Of a stretch of DNA of 64,000 bases, positions 20,594-33,634 are shown one piece after another. The position numbers and the translations under genes are program-made. Below the pieces are notes generated by a model. It made no database searches. It had not been told where the DNA came from and saw nothing but the letters and a program-made list of their open reading frames with translations. The DNA comes from Alectoria sarmentosa (Eukaryota; Ascomycota; Lecanoromycetes; Lecanorales; Parmeliaceae): positions 1 to 64,000 of the forward strand of contig WOGZ01000011.1 of NCBI GenBank assembly GCA_009733775.1, written 5' to 3'. Every line of letters begins with the position of its first letter. The first letter of the stretch is position 1.

Positions 20594-23500
20594 ATGGGAT
20601 TTCACGAGAGGCCAGCTCCCTCGGAACTGCTCATCTCAAGCTACCATGACAAGTGCATCACCTCGTTCGTCGAGTTTTCAACAGCCTTTCAGAATCCTGT
20701 TCGTGACTTTGGTGACCAGATTCCGTCATGGAAGCTAGCCAACGAGTTTGATCGCTACAAGATCTGGGCTGGCAATGTCGGTGCGATGTATAGGGGAGGC
20801 CGGTATCAGATCTCCCTGGATTATCGACTAAGTGAAGCCTCATTCTACAGGGACCGAGTACGCTACTTTTTACCGCTCACCTCAGTACCATTACAACCTT
20901 CTCCCTTCTTCTAATAGTTTGATATGCGAAAATGCTAATAGTATATTGTAGGTGATCACTTTCCTGAAGATTTTGGACCGCAATGTAAGCAAAGCCTACT
21001 AGATTCAACTAGTGACCTGCTAAACCTGCTTTAGCTTCATAGGGGCAAATGGTGGGACTCGGCAATAAGACGTTTTCGGCCTACTGACTGTCTCCTAGCC
21101 TTGGAGCTCGTCCAAGGGCGGAGAAACCCGGCAGAAGAGGATTCTCCTTTAGTGTCCGCGCATAGACAGAGCTTGAACGAATCCTTCGAGGAAGACCTCG
21201 AACAAGAGTACTAGGATTCTCCCTGGGAGATATCTGATTCTGAAGGCGATGGGCTCGTCGTTTCCCAGAGCGGTTCAAGCGCCAAGCCAGCATTTGCCAT
21301 ATCTACCTTGCCTGGAGATGCGAAAAAGCTCGTCGTGGACCCATCAATAGAAACCAACTCTACCGCCCGCAAACCCACCATGGAAATGCCACACATAATC
21401 GACGAGATAAATTTTGCCATCACTTGCTTGTATAAACTGCCTTTACGGAGACCCGCACCACTGGATCGCTTTGCGGATCACACTCTACCCGACATGTCAA
21501 TTTACCAGCAATTCGACATACTCTATGTGAAGGACAAGTTCCCTCTCGCGGATGCCAGCCTGACAATGACGCTGGGAAAATTAGTGACGCGCAGGCGACA
21601 GCTGCTATTTTCTCGAGTAGGTCGTGACAAAAGATTAACAGTGAATGACGATGAGTCAAGGCCTATAAATGATGGGCCCGGCTTACCCTCCAGACCAGAA
21701 CTAGGCGATCTGCATACTACTGACCTGCCAGATATGGCAAAAGCTACTCCTAGCGTGGCACCTCAAAGCCAAGCCTCTGGCAGTCGGCGAACCGGAATGA
21801 CAAAGGCAACGATCTTATGCCAAGAAAATGTGCCGGAAGATGGACCAAGCCAATCATTCGAATCGGCTGTTTCGGATTACGCACCGTCTATGGCATCGGC
21901 CTATGCAACGAAGCTGCGCGTAGAGGTTCCAGACCGTCCTCGTGGTATCAGCGGCGAAGAACTGGATGACTTCAAATGTCCTTATTGCCTCATTATTTGT
22001 CACGTGCAAAGCAAAGATAGTTGGAAGTGAGTGGCTACATCTTATCCCTTGACTTATTGACCCTTCTAACCAGCCGGCGAAAGGAAACATGTCCTTCGCG
22101 ACCTTCAGCCCTACTCATGCACAATCCAAGGATGCGCACTATACGACCACATGTTCGACAAGAGAGATGACTGGTTCCAGCACGAACGACAATCACACAA
22201 CAGTGAGTGGGCTTGTGGTCAGGAAGGTCATTCTCGATATGCCAACCAAGCAGAATTCCTAGCTCATATGAGCGTCAATCATAGCGCTACAGTAGATGCC
22301 GCCCAAGTGACTGTGTTTTTGAGTATGTTCGAGCGTCCGAGTTCAACGCCATCGGGCACTTGCAGCTTGTGCATCCGAAAAGCTACAAATCTCAAAACAC
22401 ACCTCGCACATCACCTAGAGCAGATCGCTCTATTTGCGCTTCCACGAGAGAACGAAGTTCCGGAAATGGACTCGGAGGCGAATGCGCGAGGCTCTATTCA
22501 AACGTCGAAGAAGAGTGACCAAGATGACTCCGGAAGCGAGGACCTTAAACCCAAGAGCGAAGGGCCTGTCCCACATGAAGAAGCAAGCGACAACACCGAT
22601 AATGGGCTCGACGATGAGATTGTCGACCAGGTCAATCAACTCATGGTCCCAGAGCAAGAAGCCAGCGTCGATTCATCCTGGGCTGAAGTTTATTCAAAAA
22701 CAAAGCCAGGGGAGACCGGTGATGACCGCAATCGACTCAAGGTCTTCGTGAAGAAATCCGAAAATCCGTATGAAATGCATGAGCCAGGTAGACCAGTGAA
22801 GCGCGCAAATTTTACAACAGATGATCTTGATAGGGAGTTCAATTCGCTGCCGGATATCAAAGACACCAAATTACCCAAAAGTTTCATTCTGGAAATCCGA
22901 ACGCTTTTAAGGAAACATGTGAACAAAACGTCACTAACACCTCGATACAATGATCTCGCTTTCGAAGAAATAATTGCCGCTTTCTTTAGCGATCTCGCGG
23001 ACCCGTCCGTGAAAAAGCAAGTGGATAGAGACAAAAGCGTGAAAGTGCTGATATCCAAATTTGTGACACATGCTACGATAGTATTAAGCAAGGACAGACA
23101 AGTTGGAGACGATGTTTGGAAACTAATACTTGCCCAACATCTCGCTCGCTTTGTCCATTTCATTTACGTCACCTTAGACGAAAACAATGGGGCCAAGCAT
23201 CGACCTCTTTTGACCAGCTTCCTGAAGACTCTGGAAAGTAAGATTCTAGCGCATGATCGAGATTTGTTGGATTGTGAGACCCTTTGGTTCCCTATCTGAT
23301 ATACATTACTTACTAGAATGTAGATGATCATCAAAGGGAGATATTACTATGGCTCCGCGCCCCTGATCCGTCAGAATATCATCAAAGTGCCCGCAGCCAG
23401 CGGCGACGGCAATCAAAGACTGGATCCTGGTTTATTGAAAGCAAAGATTTCGCAGTGTGGAGGACGTCTCCGGGATCATTTCTCTGGTTGCATGGGATTC

Positions 23501-25951
23501 CTGGATGTGGCAAAACGGTTCTCAGCTCCACGGTCATCGAGCAGCTGTTACAGTCATCTTCCGGGCCGCCATATCTCGTACTCTATTACTATTTCCAGTC
23601 AAGCGATGTTCCCCCCCAAGGCCCGTTTGAGACCATGGTGCGGTCGCTGCTTCGACAGCTCCTTGTGCAGTCTGTGGATTCTTCTCTCGAATTAGAAAAG
23701 CTTTACGCATCATGCATGTATGGCAAACAGCAAACGACGTGCGCTACGTTTCTAGTAGTCCTAACACATATGCTGCAAAATTTTGGGGAGTTTTTCATCA
23801 TTCTTGATGCCGTCGATGAGTGCTCCGAAAGAAACCAGATGATAGATTGGATCAAAGAGTACAATACCTGGGAGAACTCCAGTGTTCATTTACTGGCTAC
23901 CAGTCGAAGACAAGAAGATATCAATGAATCCTTAGGGCGCCTGCATACCGGAGAAATGGAAGTCCTCCTTTCCCGTACCCAGGCCGATAAAGATGCTCGT
24001 GTTCACATTCAAGAAGTACTGCAGAACGACCTTCGACTGGAAAGATGGAAAGAAACAGAACTGCAACTGGAAATCGAGAATACGCTGGTGTCCAAGGCGA
24101 ATGGAATGTAAGGCTAACTTGTTCCCTCGAACTGCGCCATGATTCCAGAAATGTACTAACAATAGGGCTAGGTTTCTATGGGTACAACTTCAACTTAATT
24201 CATTACGAAGTTGTCGCAGTGTTTCAGAAGTTCGTAGAGCAATGGAGAGACTGCCAGGTGGTCTAGAGGGCGTCTATGATCGAATGTTATTCAGCATTGA
24301 AAGGAGAGCTACTAAGTATATCAGGAAGACTCTTCGATGGCTAACATACTCCATCCGGCCCTTGCGGCTAAATGAGGTTGCTGAAACCTTTGTGGTCGAT
24401 TATCAAGCGAGTCCTCGAATAGACTTCGAAAGAAGAATGGATGCTCCTACAGATCTACTATCCATGTGCTCGAGTCTTGTCTCTAGTGAAGATGAGACCC
24501 TGGAAGGCGCTGAACACAAAGATGTTACCAGCACCGTGAGGTTGGTACACTATTCTCTCCGGGAGTATTTAGTCTCCGACAGGATTCGACAGGGACTAGC
24601 CAGTGAATATGGCATGCAAGAACAAGAAGCCCAAACTTTGATAGCAAATGAGTGCATCGCGTATCTTCTCCACTTGGGTGACATGCATTTCTTGGCCCCC
24701 AAAGTCTTCGAAGACTTTCCACTGGCTGAATATGCAGCAAAGTATTGGACTCGTCATGCGCAGGTGGCCGAGGCGGACCCGAGCACAGGATCGCTCATGA
24801 GCATGGAGCTTTTTCTAAGCAAAGGTTATGCTCTTCTCAATTCAATCCGTCTATACGATCCAGACATAGATGGGCAAAACCTTGAATTGACGCTGGACGA
24901 TATCCATACCCCACTGTACTACGCGTCCATGGCCGGGCTAGTCAAGACGGTGCAGACGCTCCTAAAGAACCGTCATGATCTCGATTCTCAAGTTGAGGAG
25001 CTCGGCTTCGCACTCCAAGCGGCGTCATTTTCAGGCCACATGGCGGTAGTAATTATTCTCATTGAGAATGGAGCCTATGTCAATAGAGAACCGTCTGCAA
25101 ATCATGGGACCGCTTTACATGCCGCTTCAAGCGGAGGTCATGAGAAAGTGGTACGGCTTCTGCTGGACTATGGAGCCGATGTTAACGCCGACGACGCCAG
25201 TAATTGGAAGGCGCTTCAGTTAGCTTCATACAGAGGACATGAAGAAGTAGTTAAGATTCTACTCGATGGTGGAGCCGACGTCAAGGCTTCAACAAAGCCT
25301 CCTTTAGGCCATACAACAGCCCTAGAAGCAACATCTTCCCAAGGCCATAGCCAAGTGGTTAAAATTCTACTGGATCATGGAGCCGATGTGAGCGCTCTGG
25401 AGGGAGAGCATAGTCGTGCTTTGGAGGAGGCATCATCAAATGGGCATGAAGACGTGGTGCAATTGCTGCTCGAATATGGAGCCGCAGTCAACGCTCAAAG
25501 AATACACCTTGACAGCTCCAAACGTCCTATAAATGCGTTGGAAGCAGCATCTTCCAAAGGTCATAGCCAAGTGGTTAAGATATTGTTAGAAAACGGAGCT
25601 AATCCCAACTTCACGAACGAATCGGGGGACACGGCTCTAGCGGCGGCGGCATCTAAAGGCCATTACGAAGTGGTACGGATTTTACTCGATTATGGAGCCG
25701 ACGTCAACGTTCAAAGAATGCGCCCTGGCATCTTCAAACGTCATACATCAGCCTTAGAAGCGGCATCTTCCCGAGGCCATAGCCAAGTGGTTAAAATTCT
25801 ATTGGATCATGGAGCCGATGTGAGAGCTTTTGGGGGAGAGCACAGTCGCGCTTTGGAGGAGGCATCATCAAATGGGTACGAAGGCTTGGTGCAATTGCTG
25901 CTCGCTCATGGAGCTACTGCTGCTTCAACGGAGGGGTATGCAGCTTACTAG
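20594..25951 (+). pseudogene. NLR-type receptor: zinc-finger region, NACHT ATPase, ankyrin repeats; one in-frame stop
   Basis: Six exons (20594-20857, 20952-20984, 21035-22026, 22084-23273, 23324-24107, 24166-25951) join in frame into about 1682 codons. Residues 1-100 form a helical start. Exon 4 holds a C2H2-like region (PYSCTIQGCALYDHMFDKRD, WACGQEGHSRYANQAEFLAH, CSLCIRKATNLKTHLAHH). The NACHT part has Walker A GIPGCGKTVLSS near residue 884, Walker B FIILDAVDECS, and LLATSRR; then VYDRMLFSIERRA and a winged-helix-like segment (LRWLTYSIRPLRLNEVAETF). About ten ankyrin repeats end the protein. Fungal STAND proteins of this kind are regulated NTPases in non-self recognition. A TAG at 21212-21214 breaks exon 3 after EDLEQEY; acidic sequence typical of the region follows (DSPWEISDSEG), so I read Trp TGG changed to TAG. 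A weak intron (GTGTCC donor) skipping it cannot be excluded. Otherwise intact. Confidence 0.85.
25309..25926 (+). repeat. Near-identical ankyrin repeat block duplicated inside the NLR gene
   Basis: Two blocks of about 180 bases (about 25309-25497 and 25741-25926) share long identical runs at DNA level, encoding GHSQVVKILLDHGADV, GEHSRALEEASSNG and VQLLL. A third half-copy lies at about 25530-25600. Most other ankyrin units in the gene are diverged, so this block was copied recently, the pattern seen in fast-changing recognition domains. Confidence 0.75.
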
Positions 25952-27057
25952 ATGACCTCTTTGCGTTCGTCTGGACAGGACTTTCGCTCATTTGTGGATG
26001 ATTGTTTATCGATATCATTTAATTAGAAAGCTTCGCATGGAATTGCTTTGCCAACACTTCAATCTCGCAAATCTCGCGGTGGCACAATACAAGTGGAATT
26101 TTCAAGTCGGTGTTTTCAACACTTGAAGTTGTCACAGCGACACAACTTACAGTTGGGTGGCTTCAGTATCTGCGACCGCTGGCTTTTGTTAAGACGCAAC
26201 TGGCGGGCAAACATAAGACGTCGAAACTGGCACAATTGATTCTATACTTCGACGCGGTCTGTTTGTGATCGGCAGCAAAAGGGCTAGTCAACACTGATCA
26301 ACACCAATAAACAAGATAGAGACATAGTATAGAGCCAGACTTATCCGCTCACAAAGAATTTGGTCACGTCTACTATGATCACGATCGTACAAAGTAGCCT
26401 GGGCAGCGGCATAGGACTGGGTCTCCACATAGAGTGCTATCATCCCCACATCTATTTCATACACCGTTCATGCAGAATGTCGCACGCTCTATACGAAAGC
26501 AAACCCCACCCCCGCAGCCGAAACACACGCCACCTCATTCAAGCTACGCCTCTACTCCAGCAAAACCCTACCACACACACACACACACACCTTGAAGCCA
26601 AAAAACGACAGACTCACGACACACCCCTTCGCCTAAACCCTCGAACGCAACTTTTTCGAAACTCCACGCAGCATTGAAGACTTACTTCCTATACAACCCC
26701 CCCCCCCCCCCCCCCGAAAACAGGAAGAGAACAACCAATCCAGCTGCTAAAACCCCACTCACGGCCGGACGATCCCAACGAAAGACCTCATGATGCACAA
26801 GCATAAGAAACACAGCCGACCAGGAACCAAAAGACGCCAACTCTAGTCCATTCCTCTCGCCAAAGCGGGTTATGCAGAAGGCCCCGCTACCTCCCGGATA
26901 CAAACCAATTTGCGCCCCGACGGCGAATTCGATCACCATTGAGTGTACTTAACCAGAACACGCTAGGTTTACCTCTGTTTGCCTAATAATAATAATAATA
27001 CTATGGAACATTCTTTAGTCATGTAAGCAGCTGGTAATGCGCGCTGCATCTCCCTGG
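25952..27057. other. Low-complexity intergenic stretch
   Basis: Contains a (CA)n run at about 26570-26590, a run of about 20 C residues at 26697-26716 and an ATA/AAT triplet run near 26984-27000. An 85-residue minus-strand frame (26682-26939) reads the C-run as poly-Gly; it contains one hydrophobic stretch and might be a second exon of the frame at 27058-27456, but I cannot find a convincing splice. Confidence 0.4.
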
Positions 27058-27456
27058 CTAGAAATTTCCCGGTATGTTGTACTTTTCCTTCGCACTTCGG
27101 GCGTTTTGAATCGACAAGATATTTCTTACGTAGAATTCCATGGTCACTATTATTGTTCCATAGATCAGAAGGTGTGCAAAGGCTTCAGTTGCAGTTTGCC
27201 TGCTCTTCAAGAACATTTCTAGCAGATAAAACACCGTTCGCCGATGATGTAGGAGTGGAGCTATTCGATATTTCTCGAATGCAAAATCACTCATTATTGT
27301 CAGGGTGACGGCGAATGCAGCCTTCTCGTTCACTGGGCTAATACTTGAGGTTGTGATGTTCGCGTCGTGTTCTGGCTGTGCAGACAAAGACCATTGTGTG
27401 ATTTCTGCTAAAGCAATCGCTATCTGAGAACCAGCCGTCACTATCCTTTGCGTCAT
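27058..27456 (-). CDS. Hypothetical membrane protein (possible first exon)
   Basis: An ATG-started frame of 132 residues with two hydrophobic segments (KAAFAVTLTIMSDFAFEKY and AFAHLLIYGTIIVTMEFYV) separated by a basic stretch (HHRRTVFYLLEMFLKSRQ). The amino-acid mix looks like real coding sequence, and a further hydrophobic frame lies just downstream at 26682-26939. No family recognised. It is divergent from nothing obvious; the dioxygenase gene starts downstream on the same strand side. Could be part of a longer spliced gene or spurious. Confidence 0.35.
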   Translation of the reverse strand: MTQRIVTAGSQIAIALAEITQWSLSAQPEHDANITTSSISPVNEKAAFAVTLTIMSDFAFEKYRIAPLLHHRRTVFYLLEMFLKSRQTATEAFAHLLIYGTIIVTMEFYVRNILSIQNARSAKEKYNIPGNF

Positions 27457-27543
27457 TCTGCTTTGATTTCCTCCTCTCGCGCTATGTCAATCTCGTAACG
27501 TACTGGACCTTTCTCTTTCCCAGCTACTCACATGTGCAGAATT

Positions 27544-29135
27544 CTACAAGCTCAAGGCATACCTTCGGCCCGAGGATCGGGGGTCAAGGTAGGGCTTCTC
27601 CCCGACGCCACAAATGCGGTTGCCGACGCGCTTGGCGTTGTAGTCAAACGTTGCGCACTGGAAATCGTGAGTAAAAAGACAAGAGCCCTGAAAATGGATT
27701 TGATCCTTGGCAAGTATAGAACTACTCACATGGTAGACGGCTCTATTGTCCCAAACGGCGAGATCTTCTGGATGCCACTTGATTCGAACCTGCAGATCAC
27801 AGAATCAGTCCACTGAATGATGGACGCTAATGGACGAGGCTCTGCTCACTTGAAGTTGCTGGTTGTCTGTGACCAAGCGCTCCATGTGTCCTTTGATCAT
27901 CTTACTCTCAACGTCCGCGAGTCCATCGATACCTTGCATATGGTGGCCCATTGCGTAAACATACTTCCAACCAGTCACAGGATTGGTGCGGATGCAACCG
28001 TGAGCGGCGCGTAAGTCTGCACCAATGTTTTCCGGTGAGCCGCGGGGTCCCTTCCACATCCGATCCTCAATGTTGGAAGGCTGGTGGTCGGGAGGCATAA
28101 ATGTTGCCGTTAGGCCTTCCAGTAATTTTGCATACGGTTCTGAAAGCAAGTCATAAACCTCGTAGGCGGAGGCGAAGAGGGTATCACCTGTCCTGGGTCA
28201 GCTTTTTGAATATCCGAGAGCAGTTGCGAGAGTCAAACCGCCTGCTGGGGGAGTCGTCTTCATGTGAAGCAGCGTATAGTCCGCGGGAATTTTCTTTGTG
28301 ACAGTATGGCGTTAACCCTGGACCTGCCTGATAAGGCGTAGAGATACAACGAAATGTTCACGCGCGATATGAAGGATGACTTACCTCGAACGAGTTGTCG
28401 GTATGCCAGCCATCCGCATGACTCTGCTTCTTGACCTTTGTGCCACCTGAAAAGCCACTCTGGTTCTTGTAGAGCTTCTTCGCAGGATCCCGAGCTAAAG
28501 TAGTAAGCTCCGCGTCGATAGTACCATCAGGCATCACCGTCTGGTTCCTAGAGACCTTCAGCATTAGATCTGGAGGGAATTTTAGGCCAAGTAGTGAGGC
28601 GCTATAGTCACTTACAGTGGGTGAATAGACAAGCCAGATGTATGAGGACGGCAAGTCAACTCTCCAAGCTTACGGCCAAGCAGCTTCTGGTCTTCGATGG
28701 TAAGATGATCTTGCTTGGGAAATATACAGACGCCGCGCTGGGAGACTGGGACCAGGTCAGTTTTTGAATGAATGGCATAAGCACACGTGAACTTTTAAAT
28801 GCAGATGGTTGAATATAAAGTCGAGAGGTATCTTGTCTAGTTGATGGAGATATTTCTTGAACAGGTTTGCACCGATAGCACTCACTGGTGATGGCAATAT
28901 CTCTAATTAGTTGATCGCATCGAGGTGAATGGAGGATCTCAGTCAGATTGATGGCCTCGAATCGCGTCCCGATCAGAGGTGTCAGGTCAGTTTGCTCAAA
29001 TTGCTTCAAGGCGCCAGACAGCTGCAAAGGAATGTAGTGGTCTGTGCTCGAAGGGGCTGCCACTATCTTGTTCGGAATTTGCAAGAACATAGGTGTCTGT
29101 GTGATGGTCTCGGTCTGCGTTGCTGTTGGGCCCAT
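27544..29135 (-). CDS. TauD/TfdA-type Fe(II)/2-oxoglutarate dioxygenase
   Basis: Starts at ATG 29135 (MGPTATQTETITQTPMFLQI) and runs through about seven exons that can be joined in frame. After intron 1 comes SQRGVCIFPKQDHLTIEDQK and GRKLGELTCRPHTSGLSIHP, usual for the family. The metal-binding His-x-Asp is in DGWHTDNSFE; the next exons give LLHMKTTPPAGGDTLFASAY and EVYDLLSEPYAKLLEGL, then TNPVTGWKYVY, and the distal His is in DLAVWDNRAVYH, followed by GNRICGVGEKPYLDP. All iron ligands are visible, so it is probably active. Fungal members hydroxylate sulfonates such as taurine, or related acids, to release sulfite; some act in secondary metabolism. The actual substrate cannot be told. No lesion seen. 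It has no partner genes nearby that would fix a pathway. Confidence 0.87.
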
Positions 29136-30938
29136 GGTGACAAGTGTTCAGCCAAATACAGGAGGGTATCAATGTTGAGAGGCTTAAGGAGTGGGATGGG
29201 GAATATGGCCCTTCTTTATACCCTAGCCATTGTCAAAGCACACCATCTGTCTGCAAAATCAAACCTAAACCTTTTATAGTAGGTGCTGATGATCTGAAGG
29301 GGTGATGCTCGAACCATGATCAAGGAAACTTTCGCGAGGGTCAAAGCACTATTTCTTGGTGAGCCGCTCAATCCTGACCTTCATTTATCAAGTTGACTGG
29401 GTTTCTCCTTCTTAACACGTCTATGGCGTGATTTCAACAGTTATCTCGCATGCTGGGGATGAAGAACGTATCTTCCAAGCACCCCGGCGATCAGCTCCGT
29501 ACGACGCTGTTTGACGACGTTCTGGTGTGCTACTGGCGTTGTGATAAGCTGAAAGTTAAGACGGCCACCAGTAAATTTGACACACGTCTGTAGATAGTCA
29601 TTATCAGGTCAACCCGAGGTGCATACATGAGGATCTGCAGTCATGATACAACCACGCGGGATGGCGGTTGACAAATGGAAAGCTGCAACTGTGTTACAAG
29701 CTCATCGACTTTGTTGATAAGGCATGGCAGTAAAGGACAAGCTCATTGGTTCGTTTTTTGAAAGCAATGATTGCCGACGTTGAAGTAGACATGTCAATGG
29801 CAGCATACCGAGGTCAACACAAGCTATGCGTTATCCATACCCAATTCAGTGGCAATTCTAGCGTGAGAGGATTTGTGGGAACACAATGTTGAAAGCCTTT
29901 CAGGACCATGTTCTGTGACAATCCTTGCTCGACCTTGTAGCATCCAATACCCTGCTCAATTATAATCCACACATAACAGAATGAGGGGTACGATTCATTG
30001 ACTGACCCCCTTCACAGCTAGAGTGCAGTTCCAGGTACGGTGGGCGCAGACCCGCCGCAACTTTCTTTGCATTCTTCAGGACGCTTTTCAGATCAAACAA
30101 AGATATACCGTGTGCACAATCAACTTTACTTTTCCCCGCTAAGGTCCTGGAGGGTTTGGCTCTCTAAGATCTACCGCGCCTAAAGAGTCTTGAGTTTAGG
30201 AGCGAAGGTACGGAAAGGGTGCGCTCCCGCCCCCACCCCAACGCGAAGGGACTGCTCACGAGCGAGGCACTCTATATGGAGCAAGATCAAGCACCTAGAA
30301 TGATTGATATCATGCAAAAGGTCCTTAGTCTGTCCTCGGCAATGCAAGGTCATGATCTATAATCATTTATCATCAGACTTTCTTCCGACTTGAAGCGCTT
30401 TAACAAATTGAACTCCGGGGACGTCCGTTGCTAAGCGGGATAGAGTAGATTGATAAGGTAGATCTTGGTACATCGACCATGTTGGCTGACAATTGGCCCA
30501 ATTGATTTCAATGCTTCATCTCTACGGATTAGGTCTCTTGCAGTTGCTGAGGATGGCCAAATTGTAAAACCCATATTGATCTGCATAGAAGAAAATCGAT
30601 CACATATCATCAGCACTTACTTGGTAGAGCCGTCGGATCCGGTTTCTGCGGAACTGCCTTATTCCACAGCCAAAAAATCCCTCACACGACCTTGATTATT
30701 GAAGCACTCAAATCGTTATCTAGCAGGATTGCCTCCAAACACAGCATATTTCCGCTGCAGAAGTGACATGTGATTCGGAGGTGCATACTCCAGTAGCACA
30801 TTGAAAAGACGTGTCCACGTATGAGATGCCCAATGAGTAGCTGATTTCACAGTATGCCATTATCATTTCCTTCATTTGGAGCAAATTTCGATGGAAACGC
30901 AATCCGCGTACTAGTACATTGCAGATCATATCGGATAA
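29136..30938. other. Long intergenic stretch, nothing recognised
   Basis: About 1.8 kb between the dioxygenase start and the transposon edge. Only short open frames. No domain, repeat or RNA gene was recognised. Base composition is normal until about 30930. Confidence 0.4.
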
Positions 30939-30973
30939 TACTTTACTTAAAGTACGTGAGCAAATGGCGAAAG

Positions 30974-31000
30974 GTACCGGGTTATCTGGCGAGTAAGATA
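30974..31000 (+). repeat. Left terminal inverted repeat core
   Basis: Perfect 27-base inverted match to 33635-33661. It keeps G and C residues while the interior is AT-rich. Confidence 0.85.
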
Positions 31001-33634
31001 CTATCTTCTAACCAAATAATCCGTCTGATCCTCGTTTAAAACAGTATCTTATATGCAAAGGGGTCTTATAACACTGTGATATCGTATGACCTAAAACGCT
31101 AATCATATATCTTAATAAACATATTATAACCAATCGAAGAGCTCGGAAAGGCGCTCTATCAAAATAAAAATTGCAAATATATGAAAACCATGATTCTCAT
31201 ATAAAATCCTTATAATTAATCAATTAATCATATAATATGTCTTATCAATCAAAAGAGTATCTTTTGAAACGAAAATACGCGCTCATAATGATTATATATA
31301 TCATTTCATTATTAATCAAATCGATAATCTTCTCTTATTCGTTTTTTATCTTCTTTCAATGTTTTCTTTACATTTATTCAAATCGCCTCAACAATTTAAT
31401 AAACTCAATGCCTTCGATACTCTCATGAAATTCAATCGAGTCAATTAATTGAGATTTGAATTTACTTCTAAGATCATTGAGCTTCATAACACTCACGAAA
31501 CTCATATATATAAAATCGCTCGATCTTTTAAACGTCAACTCATTTCACATTTTTTTCATATCAACGAAAAAGTCTTGATCAATCAATTCGAAAATAATGT
31601 CACCGCTCATATCACGATTTTTACCACCTCTCATATCAACGAATCTACGTTTCTTCGAAATGAATTCGAAAGCTTGCAAAAAAAGAAAAGACGATATATA
31701 TTATATTTTAAAGAATTCAAACTATCAATTATCAGTTATGCTTTAATAAAAAAGGTTTCGAACGTACGAATAAATGAATTGAAACTTATTAGCAAGTACT
31801 CCGTCGCAAAAAAGCTCAAAATCACCATATTCATATTTAAGAATTGAATTGTTTATCGAATGAATATCGAGAATATGAGAAAAGGCACACGTAAAAGTCG
31901 TGCGTACACAATCAAATTCCCTAAATTAAAGACCCGTCTTATTGAGCTTTTCAAGACGACAAAAAATCATGACATCTGTGTGAGCAAAAGGTGATTCATA
32001 CAACAAATTAAAGAAATCTTTAAAACTCTGTTTTTTGATCAGGTGCAAAAAAAAATCGATTAATTAAATGTGTATATAAGTTTTGACTTTTCGTATAATT
32101 GATTTTAAACATTTCGAAAAAAAAATGAAATATCGATTCGTCGATTCACGAAGAAATTTCAAAAAGTCCGCATATTCTTTTGAGAGCTTACGTAATTTTA
32201 TACGAGAATCGTTAACAAATCTGCGCAGGCTTCCGAAGATTATCGCGATCTCATCATTTTATGATTTCAATTCAATAAACGCAATTCGCAACCTTTGCTC
32301 GATCAAATACCTTTACACGATAAAAGTCATTATCGCCTCGACGATATTGATAATATAAATCAAATACTTATACCCTACGAGTTTTTGAATGAAATTTGTT
32401 ACGATTTCAAGAGAGCAAACATCATATGAATCAAAAAAACTCGATTCGATTGAAACAAAAGATGTGTAACCCTTATAATTTATGTCAACGCGGACGAAAT
32501 GTTTTATTGTCGATCTTTTTTGATTTTCAAAGGAGTGAATAATTCGAAGAACTTTATAATCAAGAAAGAGATAAGACAATACGATGAAAGAGTGAAAGTT
32601 CAATGAAATTCGAAAGCCTATTACAACAGCGAGGTTATAATCAAATGATTTAAAAAACAATACGTTTATGCTATATTCATCTTCTTTGATCGTAAAAAAC
32701 CTCATCCTCGTTTTTTTAATTTAAATGTTTTTAAAGGTCAAAAGACTTCGAAAGTTAAACAAATCTTTAAAGATCTTAACATTATGTTATTATTTGTTTT
32801 TTCAAATTGTATCGATTACGTTTAAATGCTCGATGTGATTATTAATAAATTATTAAAGATTCGCATTCAGAGATAATAGAAATTACATTATTAAAACCAT
32901 TTCGATCAATGAAAAATCGATAAATATATAATCGATAATCGTCGCATTTTGCTCATAAAATGAATTGCTCAGATTTGAGAGAATTTATATAAAAATCTCG
33001 ATGAAATGATTCGTGATATCTTCAAAAAGCTCGGTTTAACCCTCGCTATTAATGATTCGAATAATCATAAAATCAATGTTAAAAATCTATCTGAAATCGA
33101 GATAAGCGATTAATATTTGAAATTATCGACTAATTAAAAAAAGAATGTCTTAAACGTTTTAAATTCAAATGCTTAGAGAAAGAAGAAGAAAAAGGATTAT
33201 AACGTCGATAAAAAAGTTATATACGTTTTGAATAATGACGAAAATGTTGATACGAGTAACGATAACGACAACGAGGAATATAACGAAGAATTAAATGCTT
33301 ATATTAAGAATAATGAATTAAATATTAAAAGAGAGATGATATCTGTTATTAAGATATAAGACACGATAATTGTATTATATCTATTCCGCTACATCGTCAT
33401 TTTATTTGAATTGTTGTTTCAAATCTATTGAAATTGTTATTTTAGATCTTTTAAAAGGGTTCTTGACTGTAACGAGATAAGTATATATGAATTTATTTTA
33501 CGGCCTTATGAGGATTAAGTACCTTACTTAGCAGGCTACTGGGATTGATATCTTACAATCTAATTATGACTTACGTCTGAAAAACGTCATTTTGAACGGT
33601 ATCTTATATGCAATACTATCTTATAACGCTGTAA

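Noticed and set aside
26682..26939. 85-codon frame ending in a poly-Gly run
   Set aside because: The Gly run comes from a run of about 20 C residues, and no convincing splice links it to the frame at 27058-27456; kept only as a possibility.
31237..32358. Medium AT-rich frames inside the second island
   Set aside because: Amino-acid content is driven by base composition (Ile, Lys, Phe, Ser); no catalytic motif. Treated as transposon remains.
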